64,000 nucleotides of DNA from Lachnospiraceae bacterium UBA4260 (lineage in GTDB: Bacteria > Bacillota > Clostridia > Lachnospirales > Lachnospiraceae). Within the stretch, counting starts at the first letter, position 1. The number at the start of each line of letters is the position of its first letter. The notes beneath the pieces were generated by a model. It was not told where the DNA came from, ran no database searches, and saw only the letters and a program-made list of their open reading frames with translations. The position numbers and the translations under genes were made by a program. The stretch covers positions 49,659-113,658 of the forward strand of contig DGWK01000032.1 of assembly GCA_002395235.1 (NCBI GenBank). Direction: 5' to 3'. This document shows, piece after piece, positions 24,442 to 32,949 of the stretch.

Positions 24442-25068
24442 ATGAACAACAAAGAGACTAATATAACAGCTGACCTCCGTGACGCCGACCTGATCTGGGA
24501 ACCCGTCAGCGTCGAGCACGTCATTCAGGACAAATGGATCGACCTGCGCAAGGTCGAGTACCGCTTCCCGGACGGAACTACATTCTCTCCTTACTACAAT
24601 TACAGCCGCCGCAGCTACGTCGTGATCGTCGCCTCCGACGAGGATGGCAAGTATCTGTGCGTGCGCCAATACCGCCACGGCATCGGCGAAGTGACCACAG
24701 AATTTGTGGCCGGCGGCATCGAATGCGAAAACGGCAGAGAGTACATCACCAAGGCAGACACCATAACCACCAGGGAGGACGCGCTGGCCGCCGCCAAGCG
24801 CGAGCTCGAGGAAGAGACCGGCTACAGCAGCGACGAGTGGGAGCATCTCATCACCGTCCCTTCCGCCGCCACGATGGCGGACAACTATGCCTATATCTAC
24901 AGGGCGAAAAACTGCCGGCGCACGCATGAGCAGCACACCGACAGCACGGAATTTCTGCGGGTAAGAAAATACAGCCCCGACGAGATTGAAGAGTTGATCG
25001 CCGCAGGCAAATTCCAGCAGGCCATGCACATCATGGCCTGGCTTCTGGCGCAGAGAAAGGAAAGTTAA
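24442..25068 (+). CDS. Nudix hydrolase, ADP-ribose pyrophosphatase-like
   Basis: The 208-residue protein has a Nudix box split by an insertion: GGIE near residue 92, about 20 extra residues, then EDALAAAKRELEEETGY (about 115-131), which contains REXXEEXG with the metal-binding Glu residues. The N-terminal strand region and the dimerising VEYRFPDGTTFSPYY fit the ADP-ribose/sugar-nucleotide subgroup. It hydrolyses a nucleoside diphosphate linked to another group, giving an NMP and a phosphorylated product. GAGGTAGAAAAA precedes the ATG. The MITE upstream probably supplies the promoter. Confidence 0.92.
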   Translation: MNNKETNITADLRDADLIWEPVSVEHVIQDKWIDLRKVEYRFPDGTTFSPYYNYSRRSYVVIVASDEDGKYLCVRQYRHGIGEVTTEFVAGGIECENGREYITKADTITTREDALAAAKRELEEETGYSSDEWEHLITVPSAATMADNYAYIYRAKNCRRTHEQHTDSTEFLRVRKYSPDEIEELIAAGKFQQAMHIMAWLLAQRKES

Positions 25069-25117
25069 TCAGGTGCCGAAGCCGGATACTGCTTTGGCTC
25101 GTTCAGCATTCCGGCAG

Positions 25118-25324
25118 ATTAGGCATAAACAGCCAATTCTGCAAAATCATATTCTAAAGGTTGCTGAAAAAACGTGGTAATTGACCATTTTGAGAAGACT
25201 TTTTCCATAGGATTAGGTACGAGAATGCTTTATGCCAAAAAAAGAACCTAATCTATGTCATCAGCGAGACGAGTTCGTTGAAAATTGGGAGCCAAAACAG
25301 CGAAAAAGCAAGTTTATGCCTAAT
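25118..25324. mobile_element. 207-bp non-coding element with TTAGGCATAA ends, copy 1
   Basis: The 13-bp inverted ends ATTAGGCATAAAC and GTTTATGCCTAAT enclose 181 bases without an open frame. A second element of exactly the same length and ends lies at 38017-38223. Internal similarity is weak but visible, for example the word CTTTTTCCATAG against CTTTTTCTATAG after inversion. Confidence 0.7.
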
Positions 25325-25330
25325 AGCCGA

Positions 25331-25450
25331 GCCTGCCAAGAGGCAGGCCGCCGCTCAGCTTCGCCACCCGTCAGTCTTCGCCTGCCAAGAGGCAGGCCGC
25401 CGCTCAGCTTCGGCCCCCGCCAGCCTTCGCCTGCCAAGAAGCATGCCACC
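25331..25450. repeat. 49-bp tandem repeat, about 2.4 copies
   Basis: GCCTGCCAAGAGGCAGGCCG recurs at 25331 and 25380, and partly at 25429. Each copy also holds the short palindrome GCCTGCC-AAGA-GGCAGGC, so a transcript would form repeated hairpins. No gene. Confidence 0.9.
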
Positions 25451-25668
25451 GATCACCCCCACCACCCGAAGGGCCGGGCCGGAATTGTCAGATTCACGGG
25501 AAAACGGTCCTAAATTTGTTTAAAATTGTCAAAAAAGTTAGTTGCACTAAATGTAAAAGTATTGTAAGGTAAGGCTGAAGATAAAATTTTTATTAAATCG
25601 GCAGAAGGGCTGTGTGCGAACGGAAGGGTCGTGTGCGGCCTTTTCTTATGGTATTCTTTATAATATTC

Positions 25669-25831
25669 GTAACTATTCAGCACCCAAGTCCCAAAGGCTG
25701 CGCATTTGGGACTGTGGTCGTCCAGAGGCGCTCCGCGCCTTGTCCGCCCCGGAAAAAAGATCAAAAACGTTCCGGTGAGTGAGCTCCCCGGCCCTTATTT
25801 TGATCTTTTTTCCGGGGTGCTGAATAATTAC
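25669..25831 (+). mobile_element. IS66-like MITE, copy 2, with perfect 8-bp target duplication
   Basis: The element is the same 163-bp sequence as copy 1. It is flanked by TAATATTC at 25661-25668 and again at 25832-25839, an exact 8-bp duplication that proves insertion. Ends GTAA and 8-bp duplications are hallmarks of the IS66 family. The right end is 38 bp before the HAD gene start. TTGATC (25800-25805) and AATAAT (25823-25828) are spaced 17. Confidence 0.95.
25800..25828 (+). promoter_or_regulatory. MITE-borne outward promoter for the HAD gene
   Basis: TTGATC-17-AATAAT. The predicted start of transcription is near 25835, in front of the ATG at 25870. Confidence 0.55.
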
Positions 25832-25869
25832 TAATATTCTTTATGAGAAAATCCTGATGAGACGGAGAA

Positions 25870-26610
25870 ATGACAACTATGCATTATAAAGCAGTAATCT
25901 TCGATATGGACGGAACGATCCTGGACACATCCGAGGACCTGACGGCGGCGGTCAACTACGCCATGGCGAAGTTCGGACACCGCAGTGACTTTACAACGGT
26001 GGAGGGATGTCACTTTTTTGGCAGTGGGGCGCACACGGCCATTCAGCGGGCGCTGGCCAGGGAAGCCGGCATGAGCCTGGACGAAATTCTTCAGATTGGT
26101 TCGGCCCAAAACGGCGCGGTGCCCGGCATCGACGAGGAGGAGGTGTGCAGGATCCTCGAGGTCTATCAGCCCTATTACAAAGCTCACAACGCTGTTCGGA
26201 CATGTGCTTATCCGGGAATCGCGGATCTTCTGAAGAGACTGCGCGGCGCCGGCCTGCGAACCGCAGTGGTGTCCAACAAACCGGATAATTCTGTGACGCA
26301 GCTGGCTCAGGACTATTTTGGCGGGCTGTTCGACCTGGCCATCGGAGAGACGGAAGGCATCGCGCGCAAGCCCGCGCCGGACATGAATTTCCTGATCCTG
26401 GACAAGCTGGGCGTCGATGTGGCGGACGCCGTCTATGTCGGCGACACCGAGATCGACATCGCCACCGCCCGCAACACGGGGATGGACCTGATCATGGTCA
26501 GCTGGGGCTTTCGGCCTGTCTCCTACCAGAAGGCGCTGGGCGCCACATCGATCGTGAAGAGCGCCGATGAGATCTATACCCTGGTCGCCGAAGGTGCGGC
26601 TCGGATCTGA
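25870..26610 (+). CDS. HAD-family phosphatase, phosphoglycolate phosphatase-like
   Basis: This 246-residue protein has HAD motif I AVIFDMDGTILDT (about 8-20, nucleophile Asp), a helical cap (about 20-100), motif II VVSNKP (about 140), motif III KPAPD (Lys about 176), and motif IV VYVGDTEIDI (about 198). The layout is that of Gph/PgmB-type phosphatases and mutases; a phosphatase is more likely from the SNKPD motif. The substrate is unknown. It ends 27 bases before a strong terminator. The ribosome site is CGGAGAA. Confidence 0.92.
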   Translation: MTTMHYKAVIFDMDGTILDTSEDLTAAVNYAMAKFGHRSDFTTVEGCHFFGSGAHTAIQRALAREAGMSLDEILQIGSAQNGAVPGIDEEEVCRILEVYQPYYKAHNAVRTCAYPGIADLLKRLRGAGLRTAVVSNKPDNSVTQLAQDYFGGLFDLAIGETEGIARKPAPDMNFLILDKLGVDVADAVYVGDTEIDIATARNTGMDLIMVSWGFRPVSYQKALGATSIVKSADEIYTLVAEGAARI

Positions 26611-26637
26611 GCCGCCCGCCTGTCACCCCGCATTACA

Positions 26638-26676
26638 AAACCCGCATGGCCATTTACAGCCATGCGGGTTTTTCCG
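26638..26676 (+). terminator. Terminator of the HAD gene
   Basis: There is a 13-bp perfect stem, AAACCCGCATGGC with GCCATGCGGGTTT, then a T-run. It also serves the convergent minus-strand gene through the A-run. Confidence 0.92.
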
Positions 26677-26732
26677 TTTTCTGATATACACGAACTCGCA
26701 GCGCGACAGCTCGATTTGCCTCTGTAGTGCTC

Positions 26733-29729
26733 TTATCTCACCGGCACATTGTTTTCCCGAAGCGCCAGCAGTATTTCTCTTACGAGGAACCGCTCAACCT
26801 TGTGGTAATTATCCTCGTTGCACTCCGCGATGATCGACAGCACGGCAAACCCCATCTCCACGGACAATATGCCTTTATAATAGGGACCGCTTATGATTTC
26901 CGGATGCTTTGCCGCGATCTGGGGAAGCGTCTTGTTAATGATCTCTTCCGCGTCTCTGATCGCATAATTTACATCTACCTTGATCGTAATGGCGACCCAG
27001 GAATTCATCTTGGTGAGGTTGGTCACACTCTTTATATCCTTATTGCCGATGACCTTGATATTGCCTCCTCTGCCAATCAGCCTTGTACTGCGGACACCGA
27101 CTTCCTGAACCATTCCCCTGTATCCGTCGATATTGACAATATCGCCGACCTGATACTCGCCCTCGAAAATCATGGAGACGCCGGCGAAGATATCCGCGAT
27201 GAGGTCTCTCGCGCCCATGGAAACGCCGATACCGATGACTCCTACGGAGGCCAGGATCGCGTTCGTATCCACGCCCAGGTAAGACAGGGCGTAATAGATA
27301 AATACCAGACCTCCGATGTAGATGATCAGATTGGAGATCAGCCTGCAGATCGTCTTTCCTCTGGAGTTGAGCATTCTTCCCAAAGTGTTCATGAAGAAGC
27401 GGACGAACATCATCGCCAGGATCAATACGCACAGAAGGAGCACGATACTGGTCAGGGAGAAAACATTCAATCCCTTGTTCCATTTTCCGGTCAAAACATA
27501 GTCGAGCAGAAGACTTTCCCTGGACGCTTTACCGGACCGCACATTGACAAACATATTGACAAATGACAGCGCCAGCATGATCTCAAAGGCAACAGCCGCC
27601 TTTCTCTCGGGCGTGGCGTTTTCCGTAAGATGCGTGATCATCGATGTGATCCGTCCTACGGGTCTGAAGGTTTTATTCTCGCTCCCCTTCTCTGCGGCAT
27701 TTTCCTTCGCCCTACTCTCGACCTCCTCGATCATCTTGTTCGTGTAGCGTCTCATCAGGTAAAGAGACAGCAGCGCAAAAACGATCAGGAAACCCAGGCC
27801 GCATACAAAGCCATACCGATAGCCGCTTCGCAGAAGCATATCATTCGGAGTGCACAGATAGACAATATCGCCGCTCTCTGCTTTTTTGGAAACAACCAGG
27901 TATTTGATTCCCTCGATTCTCGCGAAATCAGCTACACCGTCACGGACCATGGAACCGCTCATGCCCAGTTCATCTACGTTGTAATAAAAGCTCAGGAACT
28001 CTTCGCTTATAGAATTCTGTATAACTGAGTTTTTGGGATTGACCGTGAAGCTGAACATACCTGTCGGCGTGAGGCTCCTGAGGATTCCGTTGATCGCGTC
28101 CTCCGTCTTGTCATCCTCTACCGGCTTTACCGCAATGATAAGAGCTCCGTATTTGCCGGTGGATTCTTCTTTCATTCGGACGCCGTACTGTTCCAGCTTT
28201 CGTCCCGTCACTTCGTCTTTGAAAGCGCTGTGCGCTATGCCGGGAACGCCCTTCAGAAGCCGCCTGAAATCTGCGCTGGAAACAGGATGATCCGCGTCTT
28301 CTTTTCCCAGCTCCATGCCGATATAATCTGAGCTGGTCCCACTCTGCCTGCCCTCTGAGTCAAAGAGAATGATATACTCTGACCCGATGATCTTGTTGAT
28401 CGCCTCCAGGTCTTCCTTGTTATTGAGCTGCGGATTTTTCTCGATCAGCTCTGCCGTGCGTCTGCCGTACTCCAGATAAAGGGATATTCTCGCGTTTTTC
28501 CTCTTCTCCAGATGATCCGCATTGTTGGACATCCGCTCATTGATGACCTCCAGTTTAAACTGGTTGTCTATGATCTGCTGATAAATACTGTTCAGCGAAC
28601 GGAAGAAGACGCTGGCCCCAAATACAATGATCGCTCCCAGGATCCCGCAGGAGAGGGCGATAAATCTCATTCTGCCCGGAGCATACATTTCCTTTTTCTT
28701 TTCGGTGATAAGTCCGTGCGTCATCTCCCTGTATACAGAAGTCACCCATATAATAAAGGTAAAGGTCAGGATCAGGATGACAATAACGCCGGCCCGCGTC
28801 TCGCTGACGGCCTGTTTAAATGTGTCCATGCTGTCCGCCTGAATAAGGAGGACGGCGTCCAGTGACGGCACTTCCCTTACTATATATGTCAGTGCTCCGG
28901 TACTGTCCGCGATCACATGTCCGTCCAGCTGCAGCAGCTCCTCCCGGCTTGACGGCAGATCGTAGTCAGCTGCGTTATTCGTTTCGATGCCTCGGTCTTC
29001 AATGGCTTTCCCGTAATAATAGATGAGATCCCCGTTCAGGTTGTAAAAATACTGGCTCTTCTCCCTATCCGGGCACACAAGGTAAATGCTTACTCCATAG
29101 GCGATCTCTATTCCGGCAAGTATCTCATCATAATTGACGTACTTGTCCAGATATTGGAGCATCTCCTTTCCGTTGACGATCTCCACATAATAGTAAGGGC
29201 CTTTTATGCGGCTGTAAAACAGCGAGTCCCGCCTGCTCCCACTCATTGTCGGCGTATTGTAATCCAGTCTGCCGTTCGCTCTTTCGGCTATTTGCGGGTA
29301 TGCCAAAAGACCGTTCCTGATCCCGTCACTCAGAATGACTGTTCCGTTCTCGACCTTAATGATTGCTCCTTTGCCCAGCTTTCCGATTGCCGCGTCTCCC
29401 TGCTCGGAGACAAGCTCAAAACAGGCTCTCGCAGCCAGATCCGCCTTGCACTGCCACTGGTTGTTAAATTCTTCCGACGCCTCCTGGAGATTCACCGAGA
29501 TCTCATCACAAGTGCTCACAATGCTGTTGAACCTTGTGCCAATATTTTCCGTTCCTGTCTGCTCCCCGTTATTATTGCTGTAAAACAAATCCTTGAACTG
29601 CTGTGTCATCATTATATTGTTCACGATCATGAAGACCCACAGGATGCCGGTCAGAATCAGGGCAAGTATACTGCCGCCCACAAGTTTCCGGACAGGATTT
29701 ACAATTACGGTCTGCTTTGTTTTTTTCAT
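26733..29729 (-). CDS. Large MscS-family mechanosensitive channel with N-terminal sensor region
   Basis: This protein of about 998 residues has an N-terminal membrane segment (about 16-38) and then a big extracytoplasmic part (about 45-310, Cache-like: YNTPTMSG, YYVEIVNGKEMLQYLDKYV). Next come a second membrane segment and a second extracytoplasmic loop (about 365-640), then several C-terminal membrane helices. The end is the MscS pore and beta domain: VDTNAILASVGVIGIGVSMGARDLIADIFAG, then YQVGDIVNIDGYRGMVQEVGVRSTRLI. The start at 29729 is chosen from CATAGAGGTAAAG before the ATG; the frame extends 33 codons upstream without support. It may gate in response to tension or to a bound ligand. 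Confidence 0.88.
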   Translation of the reverse strand: MKKTKQTVIVNPVRKLVGGSILALILTGILWVFMIVNNIMMTQQFKDLFYSNNNGEQTGTENIGTRFNSIVSTCDEISVNLQEASEEFNNQWQCKADLAARACFELVSEQGDAAIGKLGKGAIIKVENGTVILSDGIRNGLLAYPQIAERANGRLDYNTPTMSGSRRDSLFYSRIKGPYYYVEIVNGKEMLQYLDKYVNYDEILAGIEIAYGVSIYLVCPDREKSQYFYNLNGDLIYYYGKAIEDRGIETNNAADYDLPSSREELLQLDGHVIADSTGALTYIVREVPSLDAVLLIQADSMDTFKQAVSETRAGVIVILILTFTFIIWVTSVYREMTHGLITEKKKEMYAPGRMRFIALSCGILGAIIVFGASVFFRSLNSIYQQIIDNQFKLEVINERMSNNADHLEKRKNARISLYLEYGRRTAELIEKNPQLNNKEDLEAINKIIGSEYIILFDSEGRQSGTSSDYIGMELGKEDADHPVSSADFRRLLKGVPGIAHSAFKDEVTGRKLEQYGVRMKEESTGKYGALIIAVKPVEDDKTEDAINGILRSLTPTGMFSFTVNPKNSVIQNSISEEFLSFYYNVDELGMSGSMVRDGVADFARIEGIKYLVVSKKAESGDIVYLCTPNDMLLRSGYRYGFVCGLGFLIVFALLSLYLMRRYTNKMIEEVESRAKENAAEKGSENKTFRPVGRITSMITHLTENATPERKAAVAFEIMLALSFVNMFVNVRSGKASRESLLLDYVLTGKWNKGLNVFSLTSIVLLLCVLILAMMFVRFFMNTLGRMLNSRGKTICRLISNLIIYIGGLVFIYYALSYLGVDTNAILASVGVIGIGVSMGARDLIADIFAGVSMIFEGEYQVGDIVNIDGYRGMVQEVGVRSTRLIGRGGNIKVIGNKDIKSVTNLTKMNSWVAITIKVDVNYAIRDAEEIINKTLPQIAAKHPEIISGPYYKGILSVEMGFAVLSIIAECNEDNYHKVERFLVREILLALRENNVPVR

Positions 29730-29785
29730 CTTTACCTCTATGTCGAAACGACTTGCGCGGCTTCCCCGAATGCGGTCCCCTGTGC

Positions 29786-31249
29786 TTATAGTCCGTGAAG
29801 CGCGCGGCGAATTCCTTCCACGCTGCACTCCCCGGCAATAACAGCCTCTCTTCCGGTCAGTCTCGCATATTCCGCGGCCGTAAGCGAGCCGATGCAGATC
29901 GCGCGCGCTTTCTCGGGAAGCCTGTTTCTCTCAAGAAACTCCCGCACGCCCCCGGCACTTGCGAATATTACATATTCAAAAGGAGGGCCGCTCTCTTTTT
30001 TGCCAAAATACAGTGCCGCCGCCATCTCCGGCTCACGGTACTGCGTCCGATAGATCCTGCAGTTTCTATATAGAATTTTCTCATTTTTCAGCATATTTGT
30101 CAGTAGCGGATTTCCCTCCGCCGCCCGCAGGATCAGAACTTTTTCATTCGCGCCGACTTTTCGGGACAATTCCGCAGCGAGGTCCTGCGTGGTAAAGGAC
30201 GCCGGGACCAGGTCCGCATACAGATAAGCTTTTTTCAGCTCCGCCGCCGTGCCTCTCCCGATGCAGGCGATCTTTAAGTGCGCAAGGCGCCGGATGTCCG
30301 TCCTCCGTCCCGCCATCTCTTCCAGAAAGATCCGCACGCCGTTGACGCTGGTAAACACCAGCCAGTCGTACTCCTTCATCTCCTCTTCCTGTGGGATTTC
30401 TTCCCTCTGCGGGACAATCTCCATGCAGGGAAACTGCGCCGCGCGGATGCCGTCCTCCGCGAGGGCGGCCGCCATTCTCTCCGTAAAAGAGCTTGTGCCC
30501 ACGATCAGGGCGGTCTGATGGGGCGCGGCGCTCACGGGGGACTTAAGGTGCATGGCAGCTGTTTTCCCGATCACAAGGATGGCCGGCGCCTTCACTTCCC
30601 CCGCAATCTGCGCAAGGTTTCCCAGCTTCCCGTCCACGCGCTTTTCACCGGGCATAAAGGCACAGGACAGCACGCTCGCCGGCGTCTCCGGGTCCATTCC
30701 GGCCTCCAGAAGCCCGTCCGCGATCTCTCCCGCCCTGCTCAGTCCCATCATATATACAAGTGTCCCCTTGATCCCCGCCAAAACAGAGAAGGATTCCGCT
30801 GTCTCCCCGGCTCCGTGTCCCGTCGCCACCGTAAAAGAGGAGGCCATCCCCCTGTGCGTGATCGGGATTCCAAAGTGTTCGAGAGCCGAAATGCAGGAAC
30901 TGACGCCGGGAATCATCTCATAGGGTACGCCCGCTTCTTCCAGTGCTATCGCTTCCTCTCCGCCCCTGCCAAAGACCGTCGGGTCGCCGCCCTTGAGCCG
31001 CACGACCTGCAGGCCCCTGCGCGCGCGGTCGATCAGGAGCGCCTGGATCTCCTCCTGCTCCTTTTTGTGCGCGTTCTTCCGCTTTCCCACACAGACCAGT
31101 TCACACCCCTCGGGCGCTTCCCCGAGCAGCGCGTGGTCCAGAAGATCGTCATATACCACGACCTGTGCCCTTCGCAGGGCCTCCAGTCCTTTCACGGTGA
31201 TCAGGCCGGCCTCGCTTCCCGCGCCGGTGATCCACACTTTTCCCGTCAT
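29786..31249 (-). CDS. Fusion of uroporphyrinogen-III C-methyltransferase and uroporphyrinogen-III synthase
   Basis: Two siroheme enzymes are joined in 487 residues. Residues 1-240 are the SAM-dependent methyltransferase (CobA/SUMT): VWITGAGSEAGLITVKGLEAL, VVRLKGGDPTVFGRGGEEA and PYEMIPGVSS. Residues about 255-487 are HemD: FTSVNGV (about 305), IACIGRGTA (about 333), LILRAAEGN and FASAGGVREFL. Together they turn hydroxymethylbilane into precorrin-2. The ATG overlaps the hemC stop by 4 bases. The ribosome region is TTTCGACACGGAGG, a word repeated before other genes in this window. Confidence 0.95.
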   Translation of the reverse strand: MTGKVWITGAGSEAGLITVKGLEALRRAQVVVYDDLLDHALLGEAPEGCELVCVGKRKNAHKKEQEEIQALLIDRARRGLQVVRLKGGDPTVFGRGGEEAIALEEAGVPYEMIPGVSSCISALEHFGIPITHRGMASSFTVATGHGAGETAESFSVLAGIKGTLVYMMGLSRAGEIADGLLEAGMDPETPASVLSCAFMPGEKRVDGKLGNLAQIAGEVKAPAILVIGKTAAMHLKSPVSAAPHQTALIVGTSSFTERMAAALAEDGIRAAQFPCMEIVPQREEIPQEEEMKEYDWLVFTSVNGVRIFLEEMAGRRTDIRRLAHLKIACIGRGTAAELKKAYLYADLVPASFTTQDLAAELSRKVGANEKVLILRAAEGNPLLTNMLKNEKILYRNCRIYRTQYREPEMAAALYFGKKESGPPFEYVIFASAGGVREFLERNRLPEKARAICIGSLTAAEYARLTGREAVIAGECSVEGIRRALHGL

Positions 31250-32136
31250 ATCTGCCTCCGTGTCGAAACGCCCTGCATCACGTAAAGCTCTGCGCCGATG
31301 CCGCCGACCCGGGCGTGAATTCCCACCGCCGACCGGCAGTCACAGCGAAACCGGCAGAAAATCCCTCTCTCAATCTCATAGCGCAGGTAATTCTCCGGCG
31401 GCGTGATCCTGTCCAGAAGCGTTCTCATTTCCGTATCCGACTCTCTGCACTCGCAGGCCAGCATTCCCTGGCCCACCGCCGGGATCATCTCCTCCGGCTC
31501 GAGCACCCTCACGCCAAAATCGCGCAGGTCCGCCTCAATGCGGTCCAGTCCCGCTTTTGCGAGCACGATTCCGTCGTACTCGCCCCGGCGCAGCTTCTCC
31601 AGTCTCGTCGTGATATTGCCGCGAATATCCTTAAATTCGAACTCTGTGCCCCATCGTTCTCCCAGCGCCCGCAGCTGGCTCATACGGCGCGGGCTTCCCG
31701 TTCCGATGGTCAATTTTTTTCCGGTGACGACCACCTCAGAGGTATCTGCGGCGGCGGGAGTGACGACCACCTCAGAGATATCTGCGGCGGCGAGCACAGG
31801 CTTTCCGGCCCCCTTGCGCAGGATCAGGCAGTCCCTGGGGTCCGCCGCATCCGGCATGCCCGCTATGCAGAGTCCCGGCGCCATCTCATAGGGCAGGTCC
31901 TTGACGCAGTGAACCGCGATGTCGGCCTCTCCCAACAGCAGTGCCTTCTCCACGTCCCGCACAAAAGGCCCGTTTCCGCCGAGCGCGGTGACGCTGCTCT
32001 TTCGATCCCTGTCTCCCTGCGTGCTCACCGTCAGAATGCGGACTCTGTATCCTTCCTTTTCGAGCAGTTTTTTGACAAGTTCGTTCTGCGCCATGGCCAG
32101 GCGGCTCCCTCTGCCCGCAATACATAGTTCTCTCAT
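31246..32136 (-). CDS. hemC: Porphobilinogen deaminase (hydroxymethylbilane synthase) with shortened third domain
   Basis: This 296-residue enzyme couples four porphobilinogens. Conserved parts: GRGSRLAMAQ, STQGD, VHCVKDLP (catalytic Asp80), IGTGSPRR, DIRGNITTRLEKL and VLAKAGLDRI. The dipyrromethane-binding Cys appears to be Cys267 in CDCRSAVG. Only 29 residues follow it, whereas the family normally has about 70, so the C-terminal domain is short. Residues 116-139 hold a 12-residue tandem duplication. Both are unusual; the protein may still work or be partly degraded. The gene overlaps cobA-hemD by 4 bases. Confidence 0.85.
   Translation of the reverse strand: MRELCIAGRGSRLAMAQNELVKKLLEKEGYRVRILTVSTQGDRDRKSSVTALGGNGPFVRDVEKALLLGEADIAVHCVKDLPYEMAPGLCIAGMPDAADPRDCLILRKGAGKPVLAAADISEVVVTPAAADTSEVVVTGKKLTIGTGSPRRMSQLRALGERWGTEFEFKDIRGNITTRLEKLRRGEYDGIVLAKAGLDRIEADLRDFGVRVLEPEEMIPAVGQGMLACECRESDTEMRTLLDRITPPENYLRYEIERGIFCRFRCDCRSAVGIHARVGGIGAELYVMQGVSTRRQI
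31724..31795. repeat. 36-bp tandem duplication inside hemC
   Basis: The sequence from GTGACGACCACCTCAGAGG is present twice (31724-31759 and 31760-31795) with four differences. It encodes two 12-residue copies ending SEVVVT. Confidence 0.9.
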
Positions 32137-32210
32137 TTTTTTCCTCTATGTCGAATTGCCTCCTCCACAGACCTTTTCGGAGGAAATGCAATACCATTTC
32201 TCTGAAAAGG

Positions 32211-32855
32211 TCACGGGGCGCTGTGCTCCATCTCATCGATCATGACTTCGATCTCCTGATCCGTGAGCTTGTTCTCACTCTCTATGAGCGCCGCGAGAAT
32301 GATTCTGTACGCAGTTGCGCGCACTTTCTGGTCCGGGATCCGCTCCGAAACTTCGCTGCGCAGGTTCCCCATCCGGGTCAGGATCGGGCCGATCTGGTCG
32401 GGGAGGATCATCTCAATCTCCCCCCGCAGCTGCCTCGCGTAAGCGGGACTGGTTCCGGAGGTTGAGATTGCCACGGTGAGGCTGTCTCTTTTGACAATGC
32501 TCGGGAAAATAAAGTCGCAGTATTCCTGGTCGTCCACCACGTTGACCGGAATGCCCCGGCTGCGGCAGTCGCCGGCGACTTTTCTGTCCACCTCGCAGAT
32601 TCCCGTAGCCGCAACCACATAGTCGCCCAGCTCCAGGTCCTTCTCCTCGTACTCCTTGCAGAGAATCTGCACCTCTCCGGCTCCCCTCTGCGGGTTTTCC
32701 GCGCGGGTCCCCTCGATCTCTGTCTCCGGGGCGATCACAATGATCTCCTGCGTAAAACGGCGGAGCCGGTTCACTTTCTCGTGTGCGACCGGTCCTCCGC
32801 CGATGATCAGGAACGTCTTATTTGTTATATCAAGATAAAAAGGAAAATAACTCAT
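32211..32855 (-). CDS. Precorrin-2 dehydrogenase / sirohydrochlorin ferrochelatase-type (SirC/Met8 N-domain)
   Basis: This 214-residue protein carries the Rossmann start FLIIGGGPVAHEKVNRL (about 14-30) and DYVVAATG (about 78), then IPVNVVDDQEYCDFIFPSIV and VAISTSGTSPAYARQLR, the pattern of the CysG N-terminal region. It oxidises precorrin-2 to sirohydrochlorin with NAD+ and may also insert iron. It is the first gene of the siroheme group with hemC 74 bases downstream; hemA, hemB and hemL are not in the window. AAGAAGG precedes the ATG. Confidence 0.93.
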   Translation of the reverse strand: MSYFPFYLDITNKTFLIIGGGPVAHEKVNRLRRFTQEIIVIAPETEIEGTRAENPQRGAGEVQILCKEYEEKDLELGDYVVAATGICEVDRKVAGDCRSRGIPVNVVDDQEYCDFIFPSIVKRDSLTVAISTSGTSPAYARQLRGEIEMILPDQIGPILTRMGNLRSEVSERIPDQKVRATAYRIILAALIESENKLTDQEIEVMIDEMEHSAP

Positions 32856-32900
32856 TAAAAGCCTTCTTGCCTGTGAATAAGTCTTGCGTATCTATACTGT

Positions 32901-32930
32901 ATTTTATCATTTCCGCGCTTTGCCGTCCAA
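32901..32930 (-). promoter_or_regulatory. Possible promoter of the siroheme genes
   Basis: On the minus strand TTGGAC and TAAAAT are 18 bases apart, about 45 bases before the sirC start. Confidence 0.45.
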
Positions 32931-32949
32931 TCGGGTCCGGCGCCCTCTG

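Noticed and set aside
25118..25324. Target duplication of the 207-bp element
   Set aside because: The flanks at 25118-25324 and 38017-38223 do not show an exact repeat, so insertion by duplication is not claimed for this family.
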